DNA from: Paraglaciecola marina
GTDB lineage: Bacteria; Pseudomonadota; Gammaproteobacteria; Enterobacterales; Alteromonadaceae
NCBI RefSeq assembly: GCF_004360155.1
Contig: NZ_SAIS01000012.1
Coordinates: forward strand, 122,222 to 186,221
DNA: 64,000 bases
Reading direction: 5' to 3'
The position numbers were made by a program, and so were the translations under genes. Under the pieces are notes generated by a model. That model ran no database searches. It was not told the origin of the DNA and saw only the letters and a list, made by a program, of their open reading frames with translations. The first letter of the stretch is position 1. Every line of letters begins with the position of its first letter. Below are positions 55,793 through 63,972 of the stretch, in pieces.

Positions 55793-57577
55793 ATGAGCCA
55801 AACATTCAAATTACGAGACTACCAAACTCAAGCCGTTGAGGCGGCACTCGCGCACTTTCGTCATGGAGATGATCCCGCAGTAATTGTATTGCCTACAGGG
55901 GCGGGTAAAAGCTTAGTGATTGCAGAGTTAAGCCGACTGGCAAAAGGCCATGTGATTTGCCTTGCCCATGTAAAAGAATTAGTGGAGCAAAATCACACTA
56001 AGTTACTCGCAACAGGCACCCCAGCCGGTATTTTTTCAGCGGGCCTAGGGCAAAAAACGCATACCGCCAAAACCACCTTTGCCAGTATTCAGTCGCTGTC
56101 TGCGAGCTTAGGGTCTTTTAAAACCCCAGCTAGCTTAATTATTATTGATGAATGCCATCGAGTATCCATGGACGATAGCGCCCAATATCTAAAGGCTCTG
56201 GCGCACTTTCGTAGCCTAAACCCCAATGTGAAAATATTAGGGTTAACCGCCACCCCTTATCGTTTAGGCAGTGGCTGGATATACCAGCATCATTACCGCG
56301 GGTTTGCGCGGCCTGCTCCAAGTTCGTTTTTTAAAAAGTGTATTTTTGAACTGCCACTACAGCACATGGTGAAAAAAGGCTATTTAACACCGCCTGTTCA
56401 CTATGATGCGGCAATAGCCCACTATGATTTTAGTTTGTTGACCGAAAGCTTAGACAGCGAGCAAAACACCGATGACATTGCCTTAAACGAGCTCATTCAC
56501 AAACACCCGCGAGTTACTCAGGCCGTAACCGAACAAATATTACAGCTAAGCAAAGAGCGCCAAGGTGTCATGATTTTTGCCGCCACTATCGACCACGCCA
56601 AAGAAATTTGCGGTTATTTACCAGCAGAGCAAACGGCCTTAATTACCGGAACCACCAAAATCAAACAGCGGGACGAGCTAATCAGCGCCTTTAAAGCCAA
56701 ACAAATTAAGTACTTAGTGAATGTGTCTGTGCTGACTACAGGTTTTGATGCGCCCCACGTAGATGTGATAGCTATTTTACGGCCCACCCAGTCTATTAGC
56801 CTATTTCAACAAATTGTCGGTCGAGGTTTACGGCTAAGCCCAGATAAAAAAGACTGCTTAGTATTAGATTACACCAACAATGGTTACGATATTTTTCAAC
56901 CCGAAATAGGCGAAAAAAAGCCAACGCCAGATTCAGTACCCGTACAAATACATTGCCCGCAGTGTGGTTTTGCCAATGCCTTTTGGGGTAGAACAGACTC
57001 TCAAGGGAATATACTTGAGCACTTTGGGCGTCGCTGCCAAGGTTTAATTGAAGACAGCGAAAACCCAGATGGCATTGAAGGCCCTGGATTTGATAAACAG
57101 TGCAGCTACCGCTTTCGCTTTAAACACTGCCCCCATTGCAACCAAGAAAACGATATTGCCGCCAGACAGTGCCAGCACTGTCATGAAAAGTTAATCGACC
57201 CCGATGATATATTGCGCAAGGCTTTAAACTTAAAAAATAATAAGGTGCTACGCTGCGCCGCTATTACACCAAAAATTGACCATAGCAATAAAACAGTAAA
57301 GATCACCTACCACGATGAAGACGGCCTGACCTTGTCCGAAACCTTTCGTTTTAGTTTTAAAAAGTCGAGACAAAGCTTTAATGAGCTATTCGCCCGAAGG
57401 CTAGCCAAAGGCACCCAATCGATCCAATTTGACTCATTGGAAGAGCTGCAGAACTTTTTACCCTACCTGCCAGCCCCAGACTTTGTAATAGCCAAAAAAC
57501 AAAAACATCACTGGCAAGTCACCGAACGTTTGTTTGATTATGAAGGGCCTTATCGTAAGGCGAATCAGCTTAGCTAA
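55793..57577 (+). CDS. radD: RadD (YejH) superfamily 2 DNA repair ATPase
   Basis: 594-residue helicase-like ATPase. Walker A LPTGAGKSLVI is at residues 33-43, Walker B DECH at 119-122, motif III GLTATPYRLG near 155, motif V LTTGFDAPHVD and motif VI QQIVGRGLRLSP. A C-terminal region has zinc-binding pairs CPQCGFAN, HFGRRCQG and CPHCNQEN. The order and many words match E. coli RadD from memory; family length is 586. RadD works with SSB and RecA in recombinational repair and post-replication gaps. Confidence 0.92.
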   Translation: MSQTFKLRDYQTQAVEAALAHFRHGDDPAVIVLPTGAGKSLVIAELSRLAKGHVICLAHVKELVEQNHTKLLATGTPAGIFSAGLGQKTHTAKTTFASIQSLSASLGSFKTPASLIIIDECHRVSMDDSAQYLKALAHFRSLNPNVKILGLTATPYRLGSGWIYQHHYRGFARPAPSSFFKKCIFELPLQHMVKKGYLTPPVHYDAAIAHYDFSLLTESLDSEQNTDDIALNELIHKHPRVTQAVTEQILQLSKERQGVMIFAATIDHAKEICGYLPAEQTALITGTTKIKQRDELISAFKAKQIKYLVNVSVLTTGFDAPHVDVIAILRPTQSISLFQQIVGRGLRLSPDKKDCLVLDYTNNGYDIFQPEIGEKKPTPDSVPVQIHCPQCGFANAFWGRTDSQGNILEHFGRRCQGLIEDSENPDGIEGPGFDKQCSYRFRFKHCPHCNQENDIAARQCQHCHEKLIDPDDILRKALNLKNNKVLRCAAITPKIDHSNKTVKITYHDEDGLTLSETFRFSFKKSRQSFNELFARRLAKGTQSIQFDSLEELQNFLPYLPAPDFVIAKKQKHHWQVTERLFDYEGPYRKANQLS

Positions 57578-57772
57578 TAAATCAACAAGCTGCTTTTCGA
57601 TAGAATCTAGCAGCTGATGCTAAATATTCAATAAACGCTTAAGTTACAAAGTTAACTCTACTTATCTTACCCATCTGGACTATGGTTAATAAGGGTAGCT
57701 CAGGGTAATACTAAAAAATTTTAGTACATAACTCGATGCCTTTAACTGTGATACAACAAGGAGAAGATAACA

Positions 57773-58147
57773 ATGAAGTTGAAGAAAGAAGATATTCCAG
57801 TCGTAATGGAAGTACCAGGAATGATAATGCGTTCCTTAGCTGGTTTAGGAGACATGACAGTTGTATTTCATGAACTCCCACAAGGCACCGACTTTACGCC
57901 TTTGTTAAAAGGGCTTAGTAACGACAGTTGTCATTGTCCACACTGGGGATACATTTTTGAGGGTACGTTTCGGTTTATTTATGACGATGGGAAAGAGGAA
58001 TCCTTTGAGACTGGTGATGTTTTTTACGCACATGCGGGGCATACTGCAATTGTAGATAAAGATGTAAAATTTATAGATTTCAGTCCCACAAAAGAACTCG
58101 ATGAAGTCATGTCAAATGTTGCAAAAGTTATGGCTTCTGCTAGCTAA
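57773..58147 (+). CDS. Single-domain cupin
   Basis: 124-residue cupin. The beta-barrel motif HCPHWGYIFEGTFRFIY and GDVFYAHAGHTAIVD contains likely metal-binding His and Glu residues. Ribosome site AAGGAGAAGATAACA is strong. Such small cupins act as dioxygenases, isomerases or sensors; no function can be assigned. It is a single gene. Confidence 0.72.
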   Translation: MKLKKEDIPVVMEVPGMIMRSLAGLGDMTVVFHELPQGTDFTPLLKGLSNDSCHCPHWGYIFEGTFRFIYDDGKEESFETGDVFYAHAGHTAIVDKDVKFIDFSPTKELDEVMSNVAKVMASAS

Positions 58148-58292
58148 GATATACAAGCAATTTCGGTATGTTTCTTTATTCTTTTAGCAAAAGCAAATGG
58201 ATCTAGGTTCATACCGTTTTACTACCCAAAGCCCCAATTTACTTAACCTCCTATTGAACAACTATTGAATGGGACATGAACATGGTTGGTAA

Positions 58293-58760
58293 CTAGAATT
58301 GATAACCTATCTGAGCCATTATCCCAGTGTGTGTGCCTGATTTAGCATCACCCACTAAAAACGAAATACCAGCGTTAGCTCCAGGTATTCCAATATCATT
58401 AAAGAAATAATGATAACCAAACCCAGCTCCGTAAATAGCTTCATCCTTCCTAAATGCGGTGCTTTCAGTGCCCACCACCCCAACATAAGCGCTAAGGCCA
58501 TGTTGAGTATTTTGAAAATCAAAAACGTCTGTAGTTACCCAACCGGCACCTATTCCACAAGTAGAGCCGCCTCTATCAGAATAGCTTAAACACCCAGCAG
58601 ACAAATACTTTAAGTCTGTATCCGAACGCATCGCGACATTTACGCCTAATCCGCTGTATAAACTCCCAATACCTGCTCCAAAAGAAAACTCATCAGCCAC
58701 AGAATCAACTGAAAAAGCCAAAGGAAAAAGTAGGAAAGCGAAAGATTTAATGTTTCTCAT
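58293..58760 (-). CDS. Small exported barrel-like protein
   Basis: 155-residue exported protein. I use the ATG at 58760, which follows CTCAAGGACCCCA and opens a signal peptide (to about VADEFS); the frame stays open to 58790. The body is Gly/Tyr-rich with strands such as FSFGAGIGSLYSGLGVNVAM and ends GIMAQIGYQF, fitting an outer-membrane barrel. Two cysteines (GCLSY, STCGIG) may pair. Function is unknown. Confidence 0.62.
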   Translation of the reverse strand: MRNIKSFAFLLFPLAFSVDSVADEFSFGAGIGSLYSGLGVNVAMRSDTDLKYLSAGCLSYSDRGGSTCGIGAGWVTTDVFDFQNTQHGLSAYVGVVGTESTAFRKDEAIYGAGFGYHYFFNDIGIPGANAGISFLVGDAKSGTHTGIMAQIGYQF

Positions 58761-59137
58761 TGGGGTCCTTGAGGTAAATAAATTAAACATCTACAAAATT
58801 AACAGAGGTCAACAGTCCAAAGTCATACTCTAAAGTACTTAAACACCAGTTAGCCATTTATTAGACCAACTAAAGTTTTATGTCACTTCGGTTATAATTT
58901 GATACTACCTATACATTATTCTTTTGTAACGACTTTTAAAGCCAATGCAAAACATACTTATATAACCGCCACCATTAGTATTTAGACACTTTAATGAAAC
59001 AAATATTAAAATTTTGTATTTAAAATCAATATTAATAAGTATTATCCCACCCGCTATAGCGCCTCTTTAACATGAACCAAAATTAAAACAAGGGCGTACA
59101 ACTAAAACAACACAAAAAATCAGTGAAGAGATGTGCA
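58761..59137. other. Intergenic upstream of folX
   Basis: About 375 AT-rich bases. The folX ribosome region (GAAGAGATGTGCA) is at its right end. No operator or gene seen. Confidence 0.3.
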
Positions 59138-59578
59138 ATGAATGCTCCTGCTTTCGCTTTAACAGATAACTCAATTCAGCAGTTGTCTAAGCGTTCGTCT
59201 TCTAAGATGAACGCCATTATAGAAATAACGAATCTTAGACTCAGAACTTTTATTGGGTTTAATGAAGAAGAGAAAAACAAACAACAAGACATAGTGATCA
59301 ATGCTGAAATTCACTACCCACTTAGTAGCGGATGTCTAGAAGATCAGGTATCTGATGCCCTAAATTACAAAACCATCACCAAAGCCATTATTAAACATGT
59401 CGAGTCTGGACGTTTTTTATTGCTCGAAAAGCTGGTGGCAGATGTACTCAATATTTGTAATGAGCATCAAGATGTTGTCTATGCCAAAGTCAAAATAGAC
59501 AAACCCCATGCTCTGCGTTTTGCCGATTCGGTATCTCTGTCACTCGATATTCACAGCAACAGTTCACAGGAGAAATAA
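59138..59578 (+). CDS. folX: Dihydroneopterin triphosphate 2'-epimerase
   Basis: 146-residue FolX from the ATG at 59138 (a GTG at 59123 is an alternative). From [20 protein letters not shown] the sequence follows E. coli FolX closely: [44 protein letters not shown] and [20 protein letters not shown]. About 22 extra residues precede this core. FolX epimerises dihydroneopterin triphosphate to the monapterin form. FolE and FolM follow in the same operon, so the pathway to tetrahydromonapterin is complete here. Confidence 0.88.
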   Translation: MNAPAFALTDNSIQQLSKRSSSKMNAIIEITNLRLRTFIGFNEEEKNKQQDIVINAEIHYPLSSGCLEDQVSDALNYKTITKAIIKHVESGRFLLLEKLVADVLNICNEHQDVVYAKVKIDKPHALRFADSVSLSLDIHSNSSQEK

Positions 59579-59580
59579 TC

Positions 59581-60273
59581 ATGACATCACAAACGGCTGC
59601 CTTGAGCATTGCTAGTGAAAACAAATCCTCTAGCCAAATCAGTGAAGAAGCATTAATGGTCAGAAATGCATTGATTAAGCGTGGCTTAGAAACCCCTATG
59701 ATTGACAATGAGCTGACCGACAAGCAAAAATACGCCAAAATTAAAGACAACTTCACCGACATCGTCACCACACTTGGCCTAGATTTAACAGACGACAGCC
59801 TATGCGAAACACCTCATCGGCTCGCCAAAATGTACGTTAATGAAATTTTCTCTGGTTTAGACTACAAAACGTTTCCTAAAGTCACAGCCATCGAAAACAA
59901 GATGAAGCTTGATGAAATGGTTAAAGTAGACGACATCAGTTTAACCAGCACCTGCGAACATCACTTTGTCACCATTGACGGCACGGCTCGCGTCGCTTAC
60001 ATACCTAACGACAGCATTATTGGCTTATCAAAAATCAATCGCATCGTGCGATTTTTTGCCCAGCGTCCCCAGGTACAAGAACGCCTAACTCAACAAATTT
60101 TAGTGGCACTGCAAACACTGTTGAATACCGACAATGTCGCAGTGTCAATTAACGCAACCCATTATTGCGTTAAATCTCGTGGCGTAATGGACACAAACTC
60201 CCATACCTCAACAACAGCCCTTGGCGGTAGCTTCAAACAAAACTCCATTACGCGACAAGAGTTTTTAAAGTAA
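59581..60273 (+). CDS. folE: GTP cyclohydrolase I
   Basis: 230-residue FolE. Zinc ligands are C125 and H128 in [13 protein letters not shown], and C196 in [34 protein letters not shown] and the C-terminal [18 protein letters not shown] complete the active site. It converts GTP to dihydroneopterin triphosphate, the substrate of FolX, whose gene ends two bases before. Its presence inside a folX-folM operon suggests a dedicated copy for monapterin rather than folate synthesis. Confidence 0.94.
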   Translation: MTSQTAALSIASENKSSSQISEEALMVRNALIKRGLETPMIDNELTDKQKYAKIKDNFTDIVTTLGLDLTDDSLCETPHRLAKMYVNEIFSGLDYKTFPKVTAIENKMKLDEMVKVDDISLTSTCEHHFVTIDGTARVAYIPNDSIIGLSKINRIVRFFAQRPQVQERLTQQILVALQTLLNTDNVAVSINATHYCVKSRGVMDTNSHTSTTALGGSFKQNSITRQEFLK

Positions 60274-60993
60274 ATGCCAACGGTAGTGATAACAGGCGTA
60301 GGGCAACGCTTAGGTTTATGTTTGGCCGAATATTTTTTGGCCAAACAATACAAAGTGATAGGTACATATCGCACCGAAAGAGCATCTATTACAAGTTTGC
60401 AAACAAAGGGCGCACAGCTGTATCAAGTAGACTTTTACGACCATCAGCAAACCCAAACCTTTATCAAAGCAGTGGCAAGTCACATCGATACCCTAGACTG
60501 CTTAATTCACAACGCATCAGACTGGCATGACGACAACAAGACTTTAGGCTTTGCCGCTTATCATCAAATGTTTTCTAACATGATGACCATCCATGCTGAA
60601 GTACCTTACCAATTAAACCTAGCCTTTCATTCACTCCTTACTCCTAAAGATGACCAAGAGTTTACCGACATTATTCACATCAGTGACTATGTTGCATCTA
60701 AAGGGAGTAAAAAGCATATTGCCTACGCAGCCAGCAAGGCGGCACTAGAAAACTTAACCCTGTCATTCGCCCAGCGATTTAGCCCAAATATTAAAGTTAA
60801 CGCTATCGCCCCAGCCCTGTTAGCGTTTAATGAAGATGACGATGAAAGTTATAAAATAAAGGCTAGAAATAAATCCTTAATGCAAACCGAAGGCTCGTTT
60901 CAAGAAGCCATCAATACCGTTGAATGGTTATTAGCAAGCCGTTACATCACCGGCCGCACAATACACCTAGATGGTGGCAGACATTTAAAGTAG
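60274..60993 (+). CDS. folM: Dihydromonapterin reductase (short-chain dehydrogenase)
   Basis: 239-residue SDR. The cofactor motif VVITGVGQRLG with Arg in place of the usual Gly-rich spacing (GxxxRxG) marks the FolM/pteridine reductase group; IHNASDW and YAASKAAL (catalytic Tyr and Lys) follow. It reduces dihydromonapterin to tetrahydromonapterin, cofactor of phenylalanine hydroxylase in gammaproteobacteria. It begins directly after the folE stop (TAAATG). A weak hairpin at 61080-61100 follows. Confidence 0.9.
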   Translation: MPTVVITGVGQRLGLCLAEYFLAKQYKVIGTYRTERASITSLQTKGAQLYQVDFYDHQQTQTFIKAVASHIDTLDCLIHNASDWHDDNKTLGFAAYHQMFSNMMTIHAEVPYQLNLAFHSLLTPKDDQEFTDIIHISDYVASKGSKKHIAYAASKAALENLTLSFAQRFSPNIKVNAIAPALLAFNEDDDESYKIKARNKSLMQTEGSFQEAINTVEWLLASRYITGRTIHLDGGRHLK

Positions 60994-61498
60994 GCGTTTG
61001 CATAGAGGTTTATCAAGGGCTCTGCCACAAGGCAAATATTTGGGCCACGCGATGCGCTTGGTACACAAAAAGAATATAAAAAGCCTGTAGGTTCGGCTTT
61101 AGCCCATCACCTTTTCTAACGCAGAGCACTTTACTTTAAAGAGGTCCATGTAACCCTCAAACCAAGATTTCCCCCTAAAAATCAATGCTCAGAGGCGGGG
61201 TTCTACGAGAAGTACCAAAAGCTAAAAGTTAGCTATCAATGCCATAACTTTTTGTTATGTATTACCGTTTCCATTGACTTTAATATTAAGCCAAACTGTT
61301 TTACAACGATTAACTTTTTCTTTTGCTGTAAGTGCTTTTGAAGAAACAGTCGTCGGCTCTTGAAGTAAAGAAGAATTCAATAGTAGCGTTGAATTTAAAG
61401 CCCTAATAAGTCTATTCTCTAACTGTAAAGAAGCAGCAATCACGGATTTACAACAACTACACGTTAAAAAGCTAGCTTGATTAGTTCCTTGTTATGCA
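60994..61498. other. Junction region between folM and the cassette-like genes
   Basis: About 500 bases with the weak folM hairpin, then non-coding sequence with paired words CCATAAC-TTTTT-GTTATG (61241-61258). A minus-strand 62-codon frame starting at GTG 61443 ends beside this pair, as a cassette gene would, but the protein is unconvincing. Read as an old or empty cassette with its recombination site. Confidence 0.35.
61080..61100 (+). terminator. Weak terminator-like hairpin after folM
   Basis: AAAGCC (61080-61085), 9-base loop, GGCTTT (61095-61100) is a 6-bp stem with a short T-run, 86 bases after the folM stop. Weak but well placed. Confidence 0.4.
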
Positions 61499-62011
61499 TT
61501 ATCTCCGCTTATACATCAGACCAAATGAACCTTTTGACCAAGGCTCTGAAAAGCAATCACCAACTTTTAGTGATTCAAAATGCTTCCTTGAAACATCAAG
61601 TTTAGTTGGTTCATTTGCATGAGTAGTCTGAATATAAACATAGTAGCTCATACCATTTTTAGTACTTTCATATGTGTCTAACTCGACAATTTCACCAATT
61701 AGCTGAACTTGTTGCTGTTCACCAACCATTGCGTTTAGACCCATAACATAGCCACCACTTATTAAAATAAGCACTGTGGTAATAATTGACGCCCACAGAA
61801 AACCTTTTACTCTCCCCGCTTTCCTAAGGTACTCGGGAACTTTACAAAGGTACACGTAAAAACAAAGCGCGCCGATTGGGAAAGATAAGTATTTGAATGC
61901 CCAAACATATGATTCGTTAAGGATTGTGTCGTACATAAATGTTGGAGCAACTCCAACTAAGATATATACAAGAAAAGCCCAATCCACATACTTTTTTAGA
62001 TAATATTCCAC
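61499..62011 (-). CDS. Cassette-like membrane protein of unknown function
   Basis: 170-residue protein from a GTG at 62011 (the frame is open to a GTG at 62044, but that would start inside the putative recombination site). It has three hydrophobic helices: WAFLVYILVGVAPTFMY, KYLSFPIGALCFYVYLC and FLWASIITTVLILISGGYVM. A soluble C-terminal domain of about 75 residues follows with GEIVELDTYESTKNGMSYYV. No family is recognised. Core-like words GTTATGC and CCATAAC flank it. Confidence 0.6.
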   Translation of the reverse strand: MEYYLKKYVDWAFLVYILVGVAPTFMYDTILNESYVWAFKYLSFPIGALCFYVYLCKVPEYLRKAGRVKGFLWASIITTVLILISGGYVMGLNAMVGEQQQVQLIGEIVELDTYESTKNGMSYYVYIQTTHANEPTKLDVSRKHFESLKVGDCFSEPWSKGSFGLMYKRR

Positions 62012-62111
62012 ACTATATCCATAACAGTCCGTTAGACAGAGCACACGTTTAAGCCACTTTTATCAAAAAGTCGTAATTCTAAAGTTAAACTCTCAGAGTG
62101 CATCACTTCCC

Positions 62112-62396
62112 CTAGATAAAACCTAGACAAAGTACGAAAGCAGCCATAGAGAAAGGCAGCACTAAAAAGTTAAATGTAGTTTCAATGTCCTTTTTGAATA
62201 CTGCCCTAACACCAATGTAGCTATTAAACAGTGCCACTACTACCGACAAAAAACCAACGATAACTAGCTTAACGTGGTAGTCAATGTCTGGATAAAAGAG
62301 GTAAGCAACTATTGCCGGAGGGACTAAAAGTGGTATCTCCGCTACAATCCAAGAAACTTGATTTAAATATTGAATGTATTTGTCGGTCAAATTCAT
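62112..62396 (-). CDS. Small cassette-like membrane protein
   Basis: 94-residue protein with three hydrophobic helices (about 15-35, 42-60 and 74-94) and an ATG start. No family is recognised. AGCTAAC (62404-62410) lies eight bases before the start, and GTTAAAC (62084-62090) lies downstream of the stop. These could be recombination cores, though the pair is less exact than for its neighbours. Confidence 0.55.
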   Translation of the reverse strand: MNLTDKYIQYLNQVSWIVAEIPLLVPPAIVAYLFYPDIDYHVKLVIVGFLSVVVALFNSYIGVRAVFKKDIETTFNFLVLPFSMAAFVLCLGFI

Positions 62397-62431
62397 TGAA
62401 GGTAGCTAACTTCCATGTATGAGGAGCAGGT

Positions 62432-62463
62432 ACGTGGGGCATAATGGCGAAACAGCCCCACGT
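62432..62463. repeat. Inverted repeat between two cassette-like genes
   Basis: ACGTGGGGC (62432-62440) and GCCCCACGT (62455-62463) form a perfect 9-bp stem with a 14-base loop. It lies between the 94- and 130-residue genes, where a cassette recombination site is expected. A cruciform terminator role is possible too. Confidence 0.7.
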
Positions 62464-62496
62464 TTGCGCTTTCCAGCGAACAAAGTGAGTGAGTTG

Positions 62497-62889
62497 TTAG
62501 AGTTCATATGTTAATTTATTTCTTGCCCACTGCTCAAGAAGCACTAATTGTTCCTTTTCTAAACATCGCATGGGCACTGGAGCCATTCCATCTTCCTTTC
62601 CCACTAAAATATAACAACAGTTAAGTTTTACTACCTTACTAATACTTTCCCATTTCAATTTACTAGTACCTGAGTTTGAATTGCGCTCAAAACCTAATTC
62701 AGAAAATACAAAATAGCTTTTACCTTCCCTGACAGATTTGAATAAAAATATGGGAGTTCCAATTACGTAAATTGATAGTCTCCAATACCATTTATCGATG
62801 GCTTTTCTACCAATCTTGAAGCTTGCAACTTCACTGATAATAGCCAAGTACTCAGTAAGTTTGTAATGAATAGTTATCGAAAACACCAT
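62497..62889 (-). CDS. Cassette-like protein, possibly YcxB family
   Basis: 130-residue protein with one hydrophobic segment (WRLSIYVIGTPIFLFKSV). The second half, FSELGFERNS then KLKWESISKVVKLNCCYILV and PVPMRCLEKEQ, resembles the YcxB-like C-terminal domain (inference from pattern). The stop codon overlaps GTTAGAGT, and an exact complement ACTCTAAC lies four bases before the ATG. Function is unknown. Confidence 0.6.
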   Translation of the reverse strand: MVFSITIHYKLTEYLAIISEVASFKIGRKAIDKWYWRLSIYVIGTPIFLFKSVREGKSYFVFSELGFERNSNSGTSKLKWESISKVVKLNCCYILVGKEDGMAPVPMRCLEKEQLVLLEQWARNKLTYEL

Positions 62890-62967
62890 TGCACTCTAAC
62901 GAGGGTGTAGAAAAACCCTCACCTTAAAATTTGTTATAAAAATTGACCTAATGTGACCACAATAGCG

Positions 62968-63033
62968 CGTCGCTACATGAAATCTGTATAGGTTTAACCA
63001 TTAATCATCAGAAATATTTTACGTAGCGCGTTG
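62968..63033. repeat. Large imperfect palindrome in a cassette spacer
   Basis: CGCGTCGCTACATGAAAT at the left pairs, with a single extra base and few mismatches, with ATTTTACGTAGCGCG at the right; the centre holds about 30 bases including CATTAATCAT. Such long stems with unpaired bases are typical of folded attC sites. It lies in a 280-base spacer between the 130-residue and DUF4288 genes. Confidence 0.55.
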
Positions 63034-63177
63034 TCATTTTTTGCCTCTGACCTTTTTCTACAGCCTCAACGCCTCGGTAAATTGCGGCTTTGTAGTGTTT
63101 TTTTGTGCAACAATGAGTGTAGCGAATACACAAAAAGAACTTAGACCGCTGCGTCAACTGGAGCAATTTGTTAAGTG

Positions 63178-63549
63178 CTAGCCCTCTAAACACTGATGCT
63201 TGCTAAGTACTCGGCCCTTTAAATTCTTTAGTTTTCGATTTGATTCTGACCAAAGTATTTCGGCCCCATCTTCGATGTCATCGTAGATAGCTAGTAGCTC
63301 TGTGATACCTAAGAACTCCCACTTTACGTCAACACCTTCTGGGCCGCCCTTATATGGATAATCGTGCTCTCTGCCTATCTTTACGACTTTTTCAAAGGCA
63401 TGAGATTTAGATTCGGCTCGCACCAAGACAGTATTTTCCCAAGAAAGAAATCGCTTCTCTGGGTCATCTTTCGTTGAGTCTTCGAGTTCGAAAAACCTTA
63501 ATAAATATGAACCCAAATACCATCCTACTGGTGATGTATGCTCAGTCAT
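63178..63549 (-). CDS. DUF4288-like protein, cassette gene
   Basis: 123-residue soluble protein from the ATG at 63549 (an upstream start at 63567 is possible). It begins with GWYLGSYLLRFFELEDSTKD and continues with VLVRAESKSHAFEKVVKIG and WEFLGITELLAIYD. This is the pattern of DUF4288 proteins, small proteins of unknown function often found singly on mobile DNA. GCACTTAAC lies eight bases before its start, and the complement GTTAAGTGC overlaps its stop, so it is the best-defined cassette in the window. Confidence 0.7.
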   Translation of the reverse strand: MTEHTSPVGWYLGSYLLRFFELEDSTKDDPEKRFLSWENTVLVRAESKSHAFEKVVKIGREHDYPYKGGPEGVDVKWEFLGITELLAIYDDIEDGAEILWSESNRKLKNLKGRVLSKHQCLEG

Positions 63550-63558
63550 AGTTCGTGC

Positions 63559-63734
63559 ACTTAACAATATTAATATCCAGAAAAGCTCCGTGTTTAAACA
63601 CGGAATTTTTCCGAATTTCTACATAACTTATTTCTACCACGGCAACTAACCCATTGTACAGGTTAACTTTATTGCCTTTTACTGATGCAACAAATGAATA
63701 AACACCAATCTTTTCCTAGATATTGCTGTTATAC
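63559..63734 (-). other. attC-like recombination site
   Basis: The ends are ACTTAAC on the left and GTTATAC (63728-63734) on the right. Inner arms TAACAATATTAATATCCAGAAAAG (63562-63585) and CTTTTCCTAGATATTGCTGTTA (63710-63731) are largely complementary with extra bases on one arm, as in attC sites. The interior has an 18-bp perfect palindrome at 63587-63604 (TCCGTGTTTAAACACGGA). About 176 bases is long for attC but within the reported extreme range. Confidence 0.5.
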
Positions 63735-63744
63735 GGACTCCTCA

Positions 63745-63972
63745 TCAAATAGTTGGCTTGTTGAGTGGCGAGCAAGGACGCTCGGACAAGGCAATCTTTT
63801 GTAGCTGGGAGCGGCTTATTGCCGTCTCAACACTAAAGCCGAATATTTTATGGATTTGGAATTTGATCGGAGCACGGCTTCTTTTGCTTACTTTTCTTAG
63901 CTGTTGAAGAAAAATAAGTTGGACGAAATGGATTTCGTTTGAAAAAAGGCATGAATACCGTGGGCTAAGCAC
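63745..63972 (-). CDS. Possible cassette gene, unrecognised
   Basis: 75-codon frame with ATG at 63972, ending 11 bases before the GTTATAC core, the position expected for a cassette gene. The protein (QLIFLQQLRKVSKRSRAPIK region) is basic and unrecognised. The sequence before it ends in GTTAATT at the window edge on the minus strand. Weak: it may be non-coding. Confidence 0.3.
   Translation of the reverse strand: MLSPRYSCLFSNEIHFVQLIFLQQLRKVSKRSRAPIKFQIHKIFGFSVETAISRSQLQKIALSERPCSPLNKPTI

Larger units (their letters stand above)
61114..63734 (-). mobile_element. Probable integron gene-cassette array (distal part)
   Basis: From about 61114 to at least 63734, minus-strand genes are each framed by complementary core sites. 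Plus-strand coordinates: GTTAAGTGC (63170-63178) with GCACTTAAC (63557-63565) around the DUF4288 gene; GTTAGAGT (62496-62503) with ACTCTAAC (62893-62900) around the 130-residue gene; GTTATGC (61491-61497) with CCATAAC (62019-62025) around the 170-residue gene. The left-hand sites overlap or touch the stop codons, and the right-hand ones lie just before the starts, as in integron cassettes. Spacers hold long imperfect palindromes. TTCTAAC at 61114-61120 may be the array's last core. No integrase or attI is in the window; orientation predicts them to the right. Confidence 0.5.

Noticed and set aside
61255..61443. 62-codon minus-strand frame with GTG start
   Set aside because: Protein is low-complexity and unrecognised. 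The region is more likely an old cassette or its recombination site.
63008..63193. 61-codon frame overlapping the spacer after the DUF4288 gene
   Set aside because: It overlaps the palindromic spacer and the stop of the real gene and reads as a non-coding recombination site.
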